From the NCBI RefSeq assembly GCF_016461825.1, contig NZ_JAEMNU010000113.1:164071-228070 (forward strand): 64,000 bases of DNA, read 5' to 3'. The notes beneath the pieces were generated by a model. That model did no database searches. It was not told where the DNA came from and worked only from the letters and a program-made list of their open reading frames with translations. Below, one piece after another: positions 8,678-49,196 of this stretch. Each line of letters opens with the position of its first letter. The first letter of the stretch is position 1. The translations under genes were made by a program, and so were the position numbers. Origin of the DNA: Rugamonas violacea (lineage in GTDB: Bacteria > Pseudomonadota > Gammaproteobacteria > Burkholderiales > Burkholderiaceae_D).

Positions 8678-11600
8678 TCAGTCTTCCTGCTCCAGCAATT
8701 GCTTCAGCTGTTGCGCCGTCAGTCCTGTCAGATCCTCACCATGCAGCGCCACGTCTTCCGCCGCGAACTGTGCCAGACGCAGCTCGACCAGCCGGGCCGC
8801 CAACCGCTTCAGGGTCGGATGCTGCAGCACGTCCGGCACCGGCAAGTCGATGCCATAGTCGATGCGCGAGCGCGCAGCCAGCTGCAACACCAGCAAGGAA
8901 TGCCCGCCCAATTCGAAAAAGTCGTCGTCGCGGCCGACGCGCGGCACGCCCAGCAGCTGCTGCCACAGGACCGCGAGCATGGTTTCCGTCTCTCCCTGCG
9001 GCGCCTGATAGGGGCGCGCGGCAAAGCTGGCGTGATCCGGCGGAGGCAGCGCCAATCGATGCAGCTTGCCATTTTCGGTCAGCGGGAAGCGCTCCAGCGC
9101 GACAAACGCACGAGGCAGCATGTATTCCGGTATCGACGCTGCCAACCAGGCGCGCAAAGCCGCCGCGTCCAAGGTTGCGCCTGCGTGCGGCGTCAAGTAG
9201 GCGACCAGGCATGGCTGGCCCGTGGCGTCCGGCCAGGCCAGCACGGCCGCTTGCGCCACCGCCGCGTGCTGCTGCAAGGTCTGCTCGATTTCACCCAGTT
9301 CGATGCGGTGGCCGCGCAATTTGACCTGGAAGTCGTTGCGGCCCAGGTAATCGAGCACGCCATCGGCGCGCCAGCGGCCCAGGTCGCCCGTGCGGTACAG
9401 GCGGCCGCCCGCGCGGCGGCCGTGGGCGTCGGCGATGAAGCGTTCCGCGTTCAGCTGCGCGCGCCCCCAGTAACCGTGCGCCACCCCGGCGCCGCCGATG
9501 CAGATTTCCCCCACCGCGCCCGGCGGCACCAGTTGCCCGCCCGCGTCCAGCAGGTACACCTGGGTGTTGTCCAGCGGCCGCCCGAGCGGCACCACGCCGC
9601 CATGCTCGCCCAATTGCGCCGTATAGCGCGCCAACATCGACCAGATGGTGGTCTCGGTTGGACCATACGCATTCCACAGCGCCCCCACCAGCGTGTGCAG
9701 CTGGCGCGCCAGCGCGGCTGGCAGCGCTTCGCCGCCGCTGATCGCTTTCAGTCCGGGCGCGCCATGCCAGCCGGCGTCGAGCAGCATGCGCCAGACGCTG
9801 GGCGTGGCCTGCACCAGGGTCGGCCCATGCGCGGCCAAGGCTTGCGCCAACGCCGCCCCGTCGGCCGCCGTGTCACGCCCGATCAGCACCACGCTGCCGC
9901 CCGTCGTCAGCGGCAGATACAGCTCCAGCGCGGCGATGTCGAAACCGATCGTGGTCAGCGACAGCACCCGCTCGCCCCGGCCGAGCTCCAGCGCGCGCCC
10001 CATCGCCGACAGCAGATTGAGCACGCCGCCATGCGCCACCAGCACGCCCTTCGGTTTGCCGGTCGAGCCGGAGGTGTAAATCATATAGGCCGCTTGCCCG
10101 GGCACCGGCGGCAAGCACGGATTGGTGTCCGCCATGCCCGCCAGCGTGGCGCCACCTTCTGCGCCATCCAGAAGCACGCGCGTCAATGGCAGTGGCGCGA
10201 TGGCTGCCAGCGCCTCCTCGCACAGCAGCGCCACCGGCGCGCTGTCGCTCAACATGTACGCCAGACGGTCGGCAGGATAGGCTGGATCGAGCGGCACATA
10301 GGCCCCACCCGCCTTTAAAATCCCCAGCAGGCCGGCGATCATGCCGGCCCCGCGTCCGGCGCAAATGGCCACCCGCGCACCGGGCCGCACCCCGGCCGCC
10401 AGCAACGCATGGGCGATCCGGTTGGCCTGCCGATTCAATTCGCCATAGCTCACTTGCTGCGTGCCCTCCAACGCGGGCGCGTCCGGCTTCGCCTGCGCCT
10501 GACGTTCGAACAACTGGTGGATCAGCGCCGCTTCTTCGTATGGGTGGGCGGTGTCGTTCCAGCCCTCGGTCAGCAGCGCGCACTCCGTCGCCGACAACAG
10601 CGGCAAGGCGCACACCAGCGTCTCCGGCGCCTGCGCCAACGCGTCGCACAGCGCCGCCAGCGCCGCCGCCAGATAGCGCGCCACCTGATCCGGGTCGATG
10701 CCCGGCACGCACAGCGCGGTCAAGGTAAATCCATTGCCAAGGTCGTCGACCGAGACGGTCAGCGGATAATTGCTGCGCTCCTGCGCGTGCAGCACCTGCG
10801 CGCCATCCCACAGCAGCGCGCCTTCCTTGCCGCCCGGGCTGCTGTGGCGGTAGTTGAGCAGCGCGGTAAACAGCGGCATCCCCGCCGGCATGGCGCTGCA
10901 ACGCTGCGCCAGTCCCAACGACGCCTGTTCGTGGGCCAGCAAGCCGGCCAGCGCTTGCTGGCATGCCCGCACCGCCTGTAACACCCCGGCGCCGCCCAGC
11001 CGCAGCCGCAATGGCAGCGTATTGATGTACATGCCCAGTGCGGCGCTAGCGCTACCGCCCTGCAGGCGGCCCGACAGCACCGTGCCGAACACCACGTCAT
11101 CGCGGCCGGCACACTGCGCCAGCACTTGGCCAAACGCGACGTGGAACAACACCGCCGGCGCCATGCCAAGCCGGCGCGCTTGCAGGCGCAACGCCGCCTG
11201 TGCTTCATCGTCGAGCCTCAGCCGCGCTTCGCGCACCTGCTGGCCGCCGCCGCGCACATCCAGCACGCCGAACGGCGCTGTCGGCTCGGCCACATCGCCC
11301 AGCATGGCGCGGAAGTAGGCTTCGTGCCGCTCTTGCGGCGCCGCCAGCGTGCGGGCGATGAAGGCGCGGTAGCTGTGCCGCGCCAATGGCGGCGCCAGTT
11401 CGCGTCCGGCCAGCAGCTCGCCGATTTCCCCCATCAGCAGCTCCAGCGTGACATGGTCGCAGACCATATGGTGGTATAGCAGCGCCAGCAGCCAGCGGCC
11501 CGTGCCGGGTTCCGCCATGCATTGCAGCGCCAGCAGCGGCGCCTGCCGCACATCGATGCGGATGCGCGCCGGGTCGCTGTGTTCAAGCAGCTGCGCCAGC

Positions 11601-14600
11601 GCATCGGCGCTGGCGTTGGCGTTGGCGTTGGCGTTGGCGTTGGCGTTGGCGTTGGCGTTGGCGTTGGCGCTGGCGTTGGCGTTGACATCGGCATCGGCAT
11701 CCGCGTTGGCGTCGGCATCGACCACCAGCAGTTCCAGCGCCACACTGCGCTGCACTACCTGCACCGGGCGCTCCAGTCCTTCCCACTGCACCGAGGTGCG
11801 CAGCACTTCATGCCGCTGCAATACCCCCTGCAACGCCTCGACAAAGCCGTCGAGCGCGGCACGGCCTTCAAAGCCCAGCACCAGGCGCTGCAAATAGGCG
11901 TCGCCTGTCGTTTGCAGCAAGTGATGGAACAGGATTCCCTCCTGTAGCGGTCCAAGCGGATAAATGTCGGCGATATTGGCCGCACCGCCCGGCACCCGCG
12001 CGGCGATGCGCGACAGGCCGGCGGCGTCCACATCGGCCAGCGGCACCATGTCCGGTGTGATGACGCTGCAGCCCGGCGGGATCAGCGCGCCGCCCTGCCC
12101 GATTCCGTCTGCTTCCACGCCATCCTGGCGCGCCGTAGCCAGCGCTTGCGCCAACGCGCGCAACGTCGGCTGCGCAAACACCGTGCGCACCTCGGCCTGC
12201 CAGCCCTGCTCGCGCAAGCGCTCCATCATCCGCACCACCAGCAGCGAATGGCCGCCCAGCTCAAAGAAATGGTCGTCGCGGCCGACCCGCTCCAGGCCCA
12301 GCAGCTCCTGCCACAGCAATGCCAGCGCCTGTTCGGCCGGTCCCAGCGGCGCCACGTACTCCCGGCTCGCCACCGCCTGCTGGTCCGGTTCCGGCAGCGC
12401 CGCCCGGTCCACCTTGCCGTTCGGCGTCAGCGGCCATTGCGCCAGCATGACAAAGGCCGACGGCAGCATGTAATCGGGCAGTTGCCCGGCCAGCGCGGCG
12501 CGCAGTGCGGCCGGATCAGCGCCTTCCCCGCCTTCCGCACCTTGTAAATAGGCCACCAGCCGTTGACCGCCCGCGCCGTCCGGCCGCGCCATCACCAGCG
12601 CCTCCCCCACCCCGGCGCAGCGCGCCAGGCGCGCCTCGATCTCGCCCAATTCGACGCGGAAGCCGCGAATCTTGACCTGGCCGTCCAGCCGGCCCAGGAA
12701 CTCCAGATTGCCGTCGGCCCAATAGCGGGCCCGGTCGCCGGTGCGGTACATCCGTCCCGCCTGCCCGTCCGTGAACGGATAGGGCAGGTAGCGCTCGGCG
12801 TTGAGTTCATCGCGGCCGTAATAGCCCGCGCTCAGGCAGGCGCCGCCGATGTACAGGTCACCCGCCACACCCACCGGGCATGGTTGTAGCGCCTCGTTGA
12901 GCACGTAATAGCGCGCATTCTGGATCGGTTTGCCGTACGGGATACTGCGCCAGGCCGGATCGACCGCGCCGACCCGGTAATAGTTCGACCACACCGTCGC
13001 CTCCGTGGCGCCGCCCAAACCGATCACTTCGCAGCGCGGGAAGGCGCGGCGCAGCGCATCGGGTAACTCCAGCGGAATCCAGTCGCCACTGAAGAACGCC
13101 AGCCGCAACGCACCGCTGCCCGCTCCTTCGCCCTCGCCCGCGTCCTCGGCCGCACTCTCAGCCAGGTAAGGCAGCAACTGCTGGCAAACGGCGGGGGCGG
13201 AATCCCAGAACGTTACCGCTTCGTCCCGCAGCACCGCCACCAGGCGGCGCGGATCGGCGATTTCCTCGCGGCTGGCGATGCGCACCACCCCGCCCGCCGC
13301 CAACAAGCCGAAGATGTCATACACCGACAAATCGAAGCAGAACGAAGTGGTAAACAGCACGCGGTCCTGCGGCCCCACCGCGAACGTGCGGTTGACCCAT
13401 TCGATCAAATTGATGACGGGGCGGTGCTGCACCATCACGCCCTTGGGCAGCCCGGTCGAGCCGGAGGTATAAATGATGTATGCCAGGTGTCCGGCATGCA
13501 GGTCCAGCGCGGCGGGGTCGGGATTGGCGTACGCTGCGGCGCTGTCGCCTGGCTCCAGCGCCAGCAGCGGCAAGCCAGCCCGCACCGGCGCCAGCGCCTC
13601 CAGCTGGACCCGCTGCGCCACATCGCACAGCAGCGCCACCGGCGCGCTGTCGCTCAACATGTAAGCCAAACGGTCGGCCGGATAGGCCGGATCGAGCGGC
13701 ACATAGGCCCCACCCGCCTTTAAAATCCCCAGCAGGCCGGCGACCATGCCGGCCCCGCGTCCGGCGCAAATAGCCACCCGCTCTCCGGGCCGCACCCCGG
13801 CCGCCAGCAACGCATGGGCGATCCGGTTGGCCTGCCGATTCAATTCGCCATAGCTCACTTGCTGCGCCCCCGCCAGCGCGAGCGCGTCCGGCCGCGCCTG
13901 CGCCTGACGTTCGAACAACTGGTGGATCAGCGCATCTTCGTCATAGGGGCACGCGGTATCGTTCCAGCCGTCGATCAGCAGTGCGCGCTCGGGCACCGAC
14001 AACAGCGGCAAGGCCGCCGGCGCCGCCGTGCCATCCTGCGCCATCGCGCCCAGCAATGTCATGAACGATGCCGCCAGCCGCTGCGCAGTCGCCGCATCGA
14101 ACAGGTCGCAGGCATATTCCAAGTCGCCCGTCACGGCGTCCGGCGTTTCGTTCAGTGACAGCGTCAAATCAAATTTGCTGACGCCCTGATCCACCGGCAA
14201 TGCCTCCACACACAATCCGGGCAATTCCAACGCCGCCGAACGCGGCGTGTTGTTCATCGTAAACATGGTCTGGAAGATCGGGCTGTGGCTGATACTACGG
14301 GGCGGGTTGAGCGCCTCGACAATCTGTTCGAATGGTAAATCCTGGTGCTGGTATGCCGACAACAGCGCCTGCTTGGCCTGCTGTAGCAGCGCATCAATGT
14401 CGTGCGCCTCGGCGATCCGCAAGCGCAGCGGCAAGGAATTGACAAAGAATCCGATCAATGGCTCCAGTTCGCTGCGCTGGCGGTTTGCCACCGCCACACC
14501 CAGCACCACGTCGCCTTGGCCGCAATAGCGCGCCAGCAACAAGCCCCAGGCACTCACCAATAGCATGAACAGGGTGCACTGGCGCCGCTGCGCCAGCGCA

Positions 14601-15437
14601 CGCAGTTCGACCAGCAAGTTGGGCGGCAAGGCCAGCGCCACTTTGAGGCCCGCATGAGCGGGTGCCGCCGGACGCGGCCGGTCGGCAGGGAAAGCCATCA
14701 CCAGCGGCGCATCCGCCAGCTGTCTACGCCAGTATTCCTGCTGCTGGCTCAGACGCTCGCCGCTCAGCCAGCCACGCTGCCAGGCTGCATAATCGGCGTA
14801 CTGGACGGCCAGTTGCGGCAGCGGGTCGGCCGGTCCAGTGCTGAAGGCGCGGTACAACTGCGTCACCTCCCGTAGCAGCACGCCTATCGACCAGGCATCG
14901 GAAATGATATGGTGCTGGGTCAGCAGCAGCACATGTTCCTCATCAGCCGTACGCAGCAACAGGCCGCGCATCAGCGGACCGGCCGCCAGGTCGAACGGCA
15001 GGGCACAGTCGTCGACGCGCTGTCGCTCGACCGCGCTGTCCAATTCGCGGCCATGCAAATGACGCAGCTCACAGTGTCGAAGCGGGCAACCGGCGCCGGG
15101 CGGCGCCACCTTTTGCACTGGCGCCTCGCCGTCGAACACGAAGGTGGTGCGCAGAATTTCGTGGCGCGCCACCACCGCATCCAGGCTGGCTTGCAATGCA
15201 GCGACGTTCAGCGTTCCGGACAGCTTCAACGCCACGGCGATATGATAGGCGGCACTGGCCGCATGGTCGTACTGGTCCAGGAACCACAAGCGCTGCTGCG
15301 CCCATGACAAGGGCAGCGGCGCGCCGCGCGGCGCAACCGGTATCGCCGGCGCCTCCTGGCCGTGCGCCGTCGCCAGTTTTTCCTGCAAGCGCTTGCGTAA
15401 CAGCGCCTGTTTGAGCTCCTCCCGGGAGCGTTCCTTG

Positions 15438-15445
<8 letters not shown>
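8678..15445 (-). CDS. NRPS subunit C: C8-A8-T8-dual C/E9-A9-T9
   Basis: This is a 2255 aa two-module NRPS. C8 begins near residue 43 with HHIISDAWS near 180. A8 spans about 505-1010; its pocket (FDLSVYDIFG, FWDSAPAV, FFSGDWIP, GGATEATVW) places it in the PchE/HMWP2 cysteine family, with residues DLYDFSLVWK read by eye. T8 has Ser1067. The second C domain begins near 1158 with HHLLQTTGD, the dual condensation/epimerisation signature, plus HHMVCD near 1323; it should epimerise the residue loaded by A8. A9 spans about 1638-2120 and reads DILQIGAIWK, glycine-like. T9 has Ser2183. There is no thioesterase or reductase domain. The chain ends in a helical tail (LTGLTAQQLKQLLEQED). The start is GTG at 15445, overlapping the stop of subunit B, with AGGAG upstream. 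Its N-terminal helix is basic, as in docking domains. Confidence 0.95.
9260..10510. repeat. Glycine-like A domain block, copy 1 (A9)
   Basis: Near-identical to 40970-42230. This copy lacks the monooxygenase insertion that follows the A8 motif in A1. Confidence 0.85.
10230..12600. repeat. Long near-identical block, copy 1 (A-tail, T, dual C/E, A-head)
   Basis: This block in subunit C reads almost base for base like 31250-33560 in subunit A, covering the end of one A domain, a T domain, the dual C/E domain and the start of the next A domain. The length difference is mostly the Asn-Ala repeat. Confidence 0.85.
11605..11720. repeat. Hexanucleotide tandem repeat (Asn-Ala) in C domain of subunit C
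   Basis: Tandem GTTGGC units with interruptions, encoding alternating Asn-Ala (and Asp-Ala) residues, lie just before the HHMVCD motif of the dual C/E domain. The unit is 6 bp, so copy-number change keeps the frame. Confidence 0.95.
12250..13930. repeat. Cysteine-family A domain block, copy 1 (A8)
   Basis: Near-identical at DNA level to 15655-17330 and 29870-31560. Small in-frame indels occur in a Gly/Glu-rich loop between the FWDSAPAV and FFSGDW motifs. Confidence 0.85.
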
Positions 15446-26429
<10,984 letters not shown>

Positions 26430-26452
26430 GCTCTTGTCCTTGATAGCGAATG

Positions 26453-45688
<19,236 letters not shown>

Positions 45689-45757
45689 ATATCCCCGATG
45701 ATGTTGAATGAGTAAGGTCCGGCGCTGCCAGAGTTAGCGATATTGCCGATATTGCCG

Positions 45758-46522
45758 TTACGCCGCCCGCTGGACGGCCAGCGCCCGAGCGATGCTGTCG
45801 GCGATGGCGATGGCGGCGCCGGCGTTGTGCAGGAAGAAGTGGCCGCCGTCGAACCACTGCACGCCGCGGAAATCGTCCGCTTCCAGCGCCCAGTTTTCGA
45901 TGCCGTCGAGCGTAGCCGCTTGGTCGTCACGGCCAGCCAACACCGTCAGCGCGACCGGCAGCGCCGGCCGACGCTGGTAGCGGAAGTCGTCCACCAGCGC
46001 GAAATCGGCGCGCAGCATCGGCATCACCAGCGCCATCAGCTCGGCGTTGCCGAGCACTTCTGCCGGCGTGCCGTTATAGCCGCGCAGCGCCTCGATGAAT
46101 TCACGGTTGGGCAACAAGTGCAGCCCCTTGGCTTCGCGGCCGAGCGACGGCGCACGACAACCCGAGACGAACAGGTGCGACGGCAGCGGCAAGCGGCGCA
46201 GGCGCAGCGCTTGCGCCACCTCGAACGCCATCAAGGCGCCCAGGCTATGGCCGAACAGCGCGAACGGCCGCGCCGGCTGGTTGGCGACGGCCAGCGCCAA
46301 CTCATCGACCAGCGGCTGCAGCGCGCGCCGTGGCGCCTCGGCGATGCGCCCGCCACGGCCGGGTAATTGGATGGCGCATACTTCGATGTCGGGACCAAGC
46401 AGGTTTTGCCAGCCCGCATACACCGCCGCGCTGCCGCCGGCATAGGCAAAGCAATACAGGCGCATGCGGCCCGGCTGGGTGGCGCGGCGCACCATCCAAG
46501 GCGCGGTATTCAACACGGTCAT
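45758..46522 (-). CDS. Type II thioesterase
   Basis: This 254 aa alpha/beta hydrolase has the nucleophile elbow FGHSLGA, an Asp in LAGRDDQ and the catalytic His in FDGGHFFL, the order seen in free-standing thioesterases of NRPS and PKS clusters. Such enzymes act in the cytoplasm to clear wrongly loaded or stalled acyl groups from carrier domains. A GTG lies three codons upstream, but GGAG is spaced 8 nt before the ATG at 46522, so that start is preferred. It lies 69 bp upstream of subunit A. Because no thioesterase domain ends subunit C, a role in product release cannot be excluded. Confidence 0.92.
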   Translation of the reverse strand: MTVLNTAPWMVRRATQPGRMRLYCFAYAGGSAAVYAGWQNLLGPDIEVCAIQLPGRGGRIAEAPRRALQPLVDELALAVANQPARPFALFGHSLGALMAFEVAQALRLRRLPLPSHLFVSGCRAPSLGREAKGLHLLPNREFIEALRGYNGTPAEVLGNAELMALVMPMLRADFALVDDFRYQRRPALPVALTVLAGRDDQAATLDGIENWALEADDFRGVQWFDGGHFFLHNAGAAIAIADSIARALAVQRAA

Positions 46523-46535
46523 GCTGTCCACTCCA

Positions 46536-47264
46536 TCAATTGGCGCGCGCGCTGCGCTCAGCCCGGCCTTCCTGCAATTCTTTGTCCACCAGCGCGTTGA
46601 TCACCTGGATCGTGCTTTTCTGCTCGAAAGCATCGCGCTTCTCGGTGCCGCGCACAAAATTGCTGACGCGCTCGTACAGGCTCGGCGTCTTGTGGAAGTA
46701 GAACGGCGCCGTCATATATTTTCCGCCAACGAACACGGTGGGGATCTGGCCGATGCGGTAGCGCTCCTCCATCGCCACGGCGGCGGCGACGCGCGCATCG
46801 ACGTCGGCCGAGCGGTAGGCGGCGATGAATTTCTGCCGGTCGAGACCTTGGGCCGCCGCGAAATCGAACACCTGCTGCTCCTTGCGCAGCTTGTTGCCGT
46901 CGGCGTGAATCGCCTTGAACACCGCGCCGCGCAAGGCCTCGCCCTTGCCCAGCGCCTCCAGCGTGTAATACAGCCGCTGATGGACGTCGCCTTTTTTACC
47001 GAACGCCACATGCACACGTTTGATCGCCACCTCGTTCGCACGCGGCGCCGCCCAGGCGTTCAGCATCGGATCGAAGATATTGCAATGCGGGCAAGGGTAG
47101 GAAAAGAATTCCAGCACTTCGACCCGGCTGCCCATATCGGTCTGGTGCGGCACGCGCACCATGGAAAAATCGACCGTGCTCACCGGCGCCTCCGGGCTGG
47201 CGCCGGCGACCCCGAGCACGCCGCACAACAGCGCGGCGCTCAAGACAGAATGGATATGGCGCAT
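46536..47264 (-). CDS. DsbA-like periplasmic thiol oxidoreductase
   Basis: A signal peptide (likely cleaved near GVAGA) is followed by a thioredoxin fold with the CPHC active site (FFSYPCPHCNIFDP) and the cis-Pro loop (GQIPTVFVGG), both typical of DsbA. The start at 47264 has AAGGAG 6 nt upstream; an upstream in-frame ATG at 47279 overlaps the exporter stop and its codons contain that ribosome-binding site. DsbA proteins form disulfides in exported polypeptides. A dedicated copy inside an NRPS operon, between the exporter and the thioesterase, is unusual. It may act on the peptide product or on an envelope partner (inference). Confidence 0.88.
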   Translation of the reverse strand: MRHIHSVLSAALLCGVLGVAGASPEAPVSTVDFSMVRVPHQTDMGSRVEVLEFFSYPCPHCNIFDPMLNAWAAPRANEVAIKRVHVAFGKKGDVHQRLYYTLEALGKGEALRGAVFKAIHADGNKLRKEQQVFDFAAAQGLDRQKFIAAYRSADVDARVAAAVAMEERYRIGQIPTVFVGGKYMTAPFYFHKTPSLYERVSNFVRGTEKRDAFEQKSTIQVINALVDKELQEGRAERSARAN

Positions 47265-47275
47265 GGCAAGCTCCT

Positions 47276-48898
47276 TCAATGGACAGTCAGTTCATGCAAC
47301 CGGCCTTCGTCCAATTTGACGATCCGATCGGCGCAGTGGAAATATGCATCGTCATGGGTGATGGCCAGCACGATCTTGCCGCGCCGCTTCAGTTCCGGCA
47401 GCAACTCGGTATAGAACACGCGCTTGAATTCGGGGTCCTGGTCGGCCGCCCACTCATCGAACAGATAGATCGGGCGGTCTTCCAGGTAGGCCGCCACCAA
47501 GGCCAGCCGCTTGCGCTGGCCGGCGGACAAGTCGATGGTGCTGAAACGGCCTTGCTCGACCCTTACCTTGTGCGCCAGGCCCAACTTGCCGAGATAGGCA
47601 TTGGCCCGTTCCGACCAATCGCCGGCGCCGCCGTCCAGCACATGCTCGAACAGGTGGAAGTCGGCGAACACGGCGGAAAAATGCTGGTGGTAGGCTTCGC
47701 GGTTGGCGCCATCGACGCGCCGTCCGTTGAGTTCGATCGCGCCCGCGCCCGGTTCATAGAATCCCAACAGCAGCATGGCCAGCGTGGTCTTGCCACTGCC
47801 GTTGCCGCCCACGATAAAGACGGTCTCGCCTTCGCGCACCTCGAAGTTCAGCGGGCCGATGCTGAAGCTGCGGCCGTCGCTTTCCTGGTATTCATGGTAC
47901 AGGCCGCGCAGCGCCAGGTGACACGGCCCGCCATCGCCGAAAGGCTGGGCGCCGGCGGCGGCGGCGGCGGCGGCCGGCGGCGCCAAGCGCCCGTCCAGCT
48001 GTTCGATCTTGCGCAGCGCGATGGCGCCCTGGCGCATGGACGGCACCGCCGCCATCATCGAGCCGATCGGCCCCAACAAATACAGCAGGATCAGCGCATA
48101 CTGGCCCAGCATGGCCTCGTCCGGCGCCGCCAGCATGGGGCGCATCAGCAGCAGGCCGCCGACGATGAGGAAAAACAGCAGCGTGCCGAAATTGGTGACC
48201 AGCGTGAAGCCCGTCATCGCCGCCACGAACAGCTGGCGGAAGCGCTGGGCGGCGGGCCGCGCCAACTCGCCGAGGAAAAAAGCGCGCCGGCGCGCGTTGA
48301 GCTGCAGCTCCTTGCTCCCCGCAATCATGTTAAAGACATTGCGGTTGACCACGTCGAGCTGCTGGCGCAGCGCATCGGCATGGCGCACGGGAATGCGCTG
48401 CGCCAGCAGATAGCAAACCAGCCCTGCCAGCAGCGCCACCACCAGCATGGTAAACAGCTCGCTCGACAGCCAGGCCAGGTAGGCCAGACAGGCGCAGACC
48501 AGCACGATGTCGCTGATCATCAGCGGCAGCGTGTGCAGCGCCTGGGTCACCGTCATGATGTCGCCGGTCAGGATGGTCTGCAATTCCGCCCGGCCGATCT
48601 GCTGCTGGCGCGCCAGCGGCGTGGCCAGCAGCTTGGCGCTCAGTTCCATGCGCAGGCGCAGGCTGGCCGTCTGCGTGATGCGGATCAGCATCACGGTGGC
48701 GCCGGAGCGAAATATCAGTGTCGCCACGCACAGGCCGATGAACATCCAGGCCAGCTCGGCGCCGCTGCTGATGCCGCTGATGCCTTCGCCGATCACGGTG
48801 ATCAGGCCGGCGCTGCACAAGCCGCCCAGGATCGCCGTGGCGACGGCCAGCGCCAGCCGAGGCCAGACGCCGCCGAACAGATACGCCATGCCCTTCAT
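47276..48898 (-). CDS. SyrD/PvdE-type peptide-export ABC transporter
   Basis: This 540 aa protein fuses an N-terminal six-helix transmembrane domain (about 1-300) to an ATPase domain. Walker A is GGNGSGKTT near residue 366, the signature is DLSAGQRKR, and Walker B runs into DEWAADQDP, the form seen in the cyclic-peptide/siderophore exporter family. PvdE moves a pyoverdine precursor to the periplasm and SyrD exports lipopeptides, so this protein probably exports the product across the inner membrane. The frame is open 31 codons further upstream, but the Met at 48898 has a purine-rich GGAAGGTGG before it. It is the first gene of the large operon. A low-complexity Ala stretch links the two domains. 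Confidence 0.93.
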   Translation of the reverse strand: MKGMAYLFGGVWPRLALAVATAILGGLCSAGLITVIGEGISGISSGAELAWMFIGLCVATLIFRSGATVMLIRITQTASLRLRMELSAKLLATPLARQQQIGRAELQTILTGDIMTVTQALHTLPLMISDIVLVCACLAYLAWLSSELFTMLVVALLAGLVCYLLAQRIPVRHADALRQQLDVVNRNVFNMIAGSKELQLNARRRAFFLGELARPAAQRFRQLFVAAMTGFTLVTNFGTLLFFLIVGGLLLMRPMLAAPDEAMLGQYALILLYLLGPIGSMMAAVPSMRQGAIALRKIEQLDGRLAPPAAAAAAAGAQPFGDGGPCHLALRGLYHEYQESDGRSFSIGPLNFEVREGETVFIVGGNGSGKTTLAMLLLGFYEPGAGAIELNGRRVDGANREAYHQHFSAVFADFHLFEHVLDGGAGDWSERANAYLGKLGLAHKVRVEQGRFSTIDLSAGQRKRLALVAAYLEDRPIYLFDEWAADQDPEFKRVFYTELLPELKRRGKIVLAITHDDAYFHCADRIVKLDEGRLHELTVH

Positions 48899-49196
48899 CG
48901 TCCACCTTCCGCAATCATCAAAAATTGATCCGCTGTCGGCAGCTTGCAAGGCACTCAACAAATGCCTGCGCCGCTCCCCCCTGGATGCCACCGATGCCTC
49001 TTACCGCTTGCAAATTGAATGTGACTAATGTGATATATCTTGCATTGCCGAAAGTTTAACGTTGCTATATAAGGAAAGTAAATATACAAATTGAAAAAAT
49101 TTCTTTGTTGTAAAAAAGAACATTTTCAATAGGATTATTTGCAAATATCACAAGATTTGCTGATATGCTCCGACTTACTTTCGCCTTATTACCCAC
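48899..49196. promoter_or_regulatory. Divergent promoter region of biosynthetic operon and TonB receptor
   Basis: A 298-bp gap, strikingly AT-rich between 49020 and 49160 compared with the surrounding coding DNA, separates the exporter and receptor starts. It should hold both promoters. No convincing 19-bp Fur box was found by eye. Confidence 0.55.
49141..49160. promoter_or_regulatory. Inverted repeat, candidate operator
   Basis: GCAAAT, 8 nt, ATTTGC: a perfect 6-bp dyad 36 bp before the TonB receptor ATG, at the edge of the AT-rich stretch. It does not match a Fur box. The bound protein is unknown. Confidence 0.3.

Noticed and set aside
8678-9100. Terminal thioesterase domain in subunit C
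   Set aside because: No GxSxG or alpha/beta-hydrolase sequence follows T9; the protein ends about 70 residues after the carrier Ser.
8525-10318. Plus-strand open frame across the end of subunit C
   Set aside because: Shadow of A9/T9 on the other strand, with no protein-like features or ribosome-binding site.
11605-11720. CRISPR-like array
   Set aside because: Direct 6-bp units without spacers inside a coding frame; it is a simple tandem repeat.
14600-15320. Heterocyclisation (Cy) domain before a cysteine-family A domain
   Set aside because: The C domain has HHIISDAWS, not the DxxxxD motif of Cy domains, so thiazoline formation is not supported.
49020-49196. Fur box in the divergent control region
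   Set aside because: No stretch close to the 19-bp consensus could be found by eye; only an unrelated dyad is visible.
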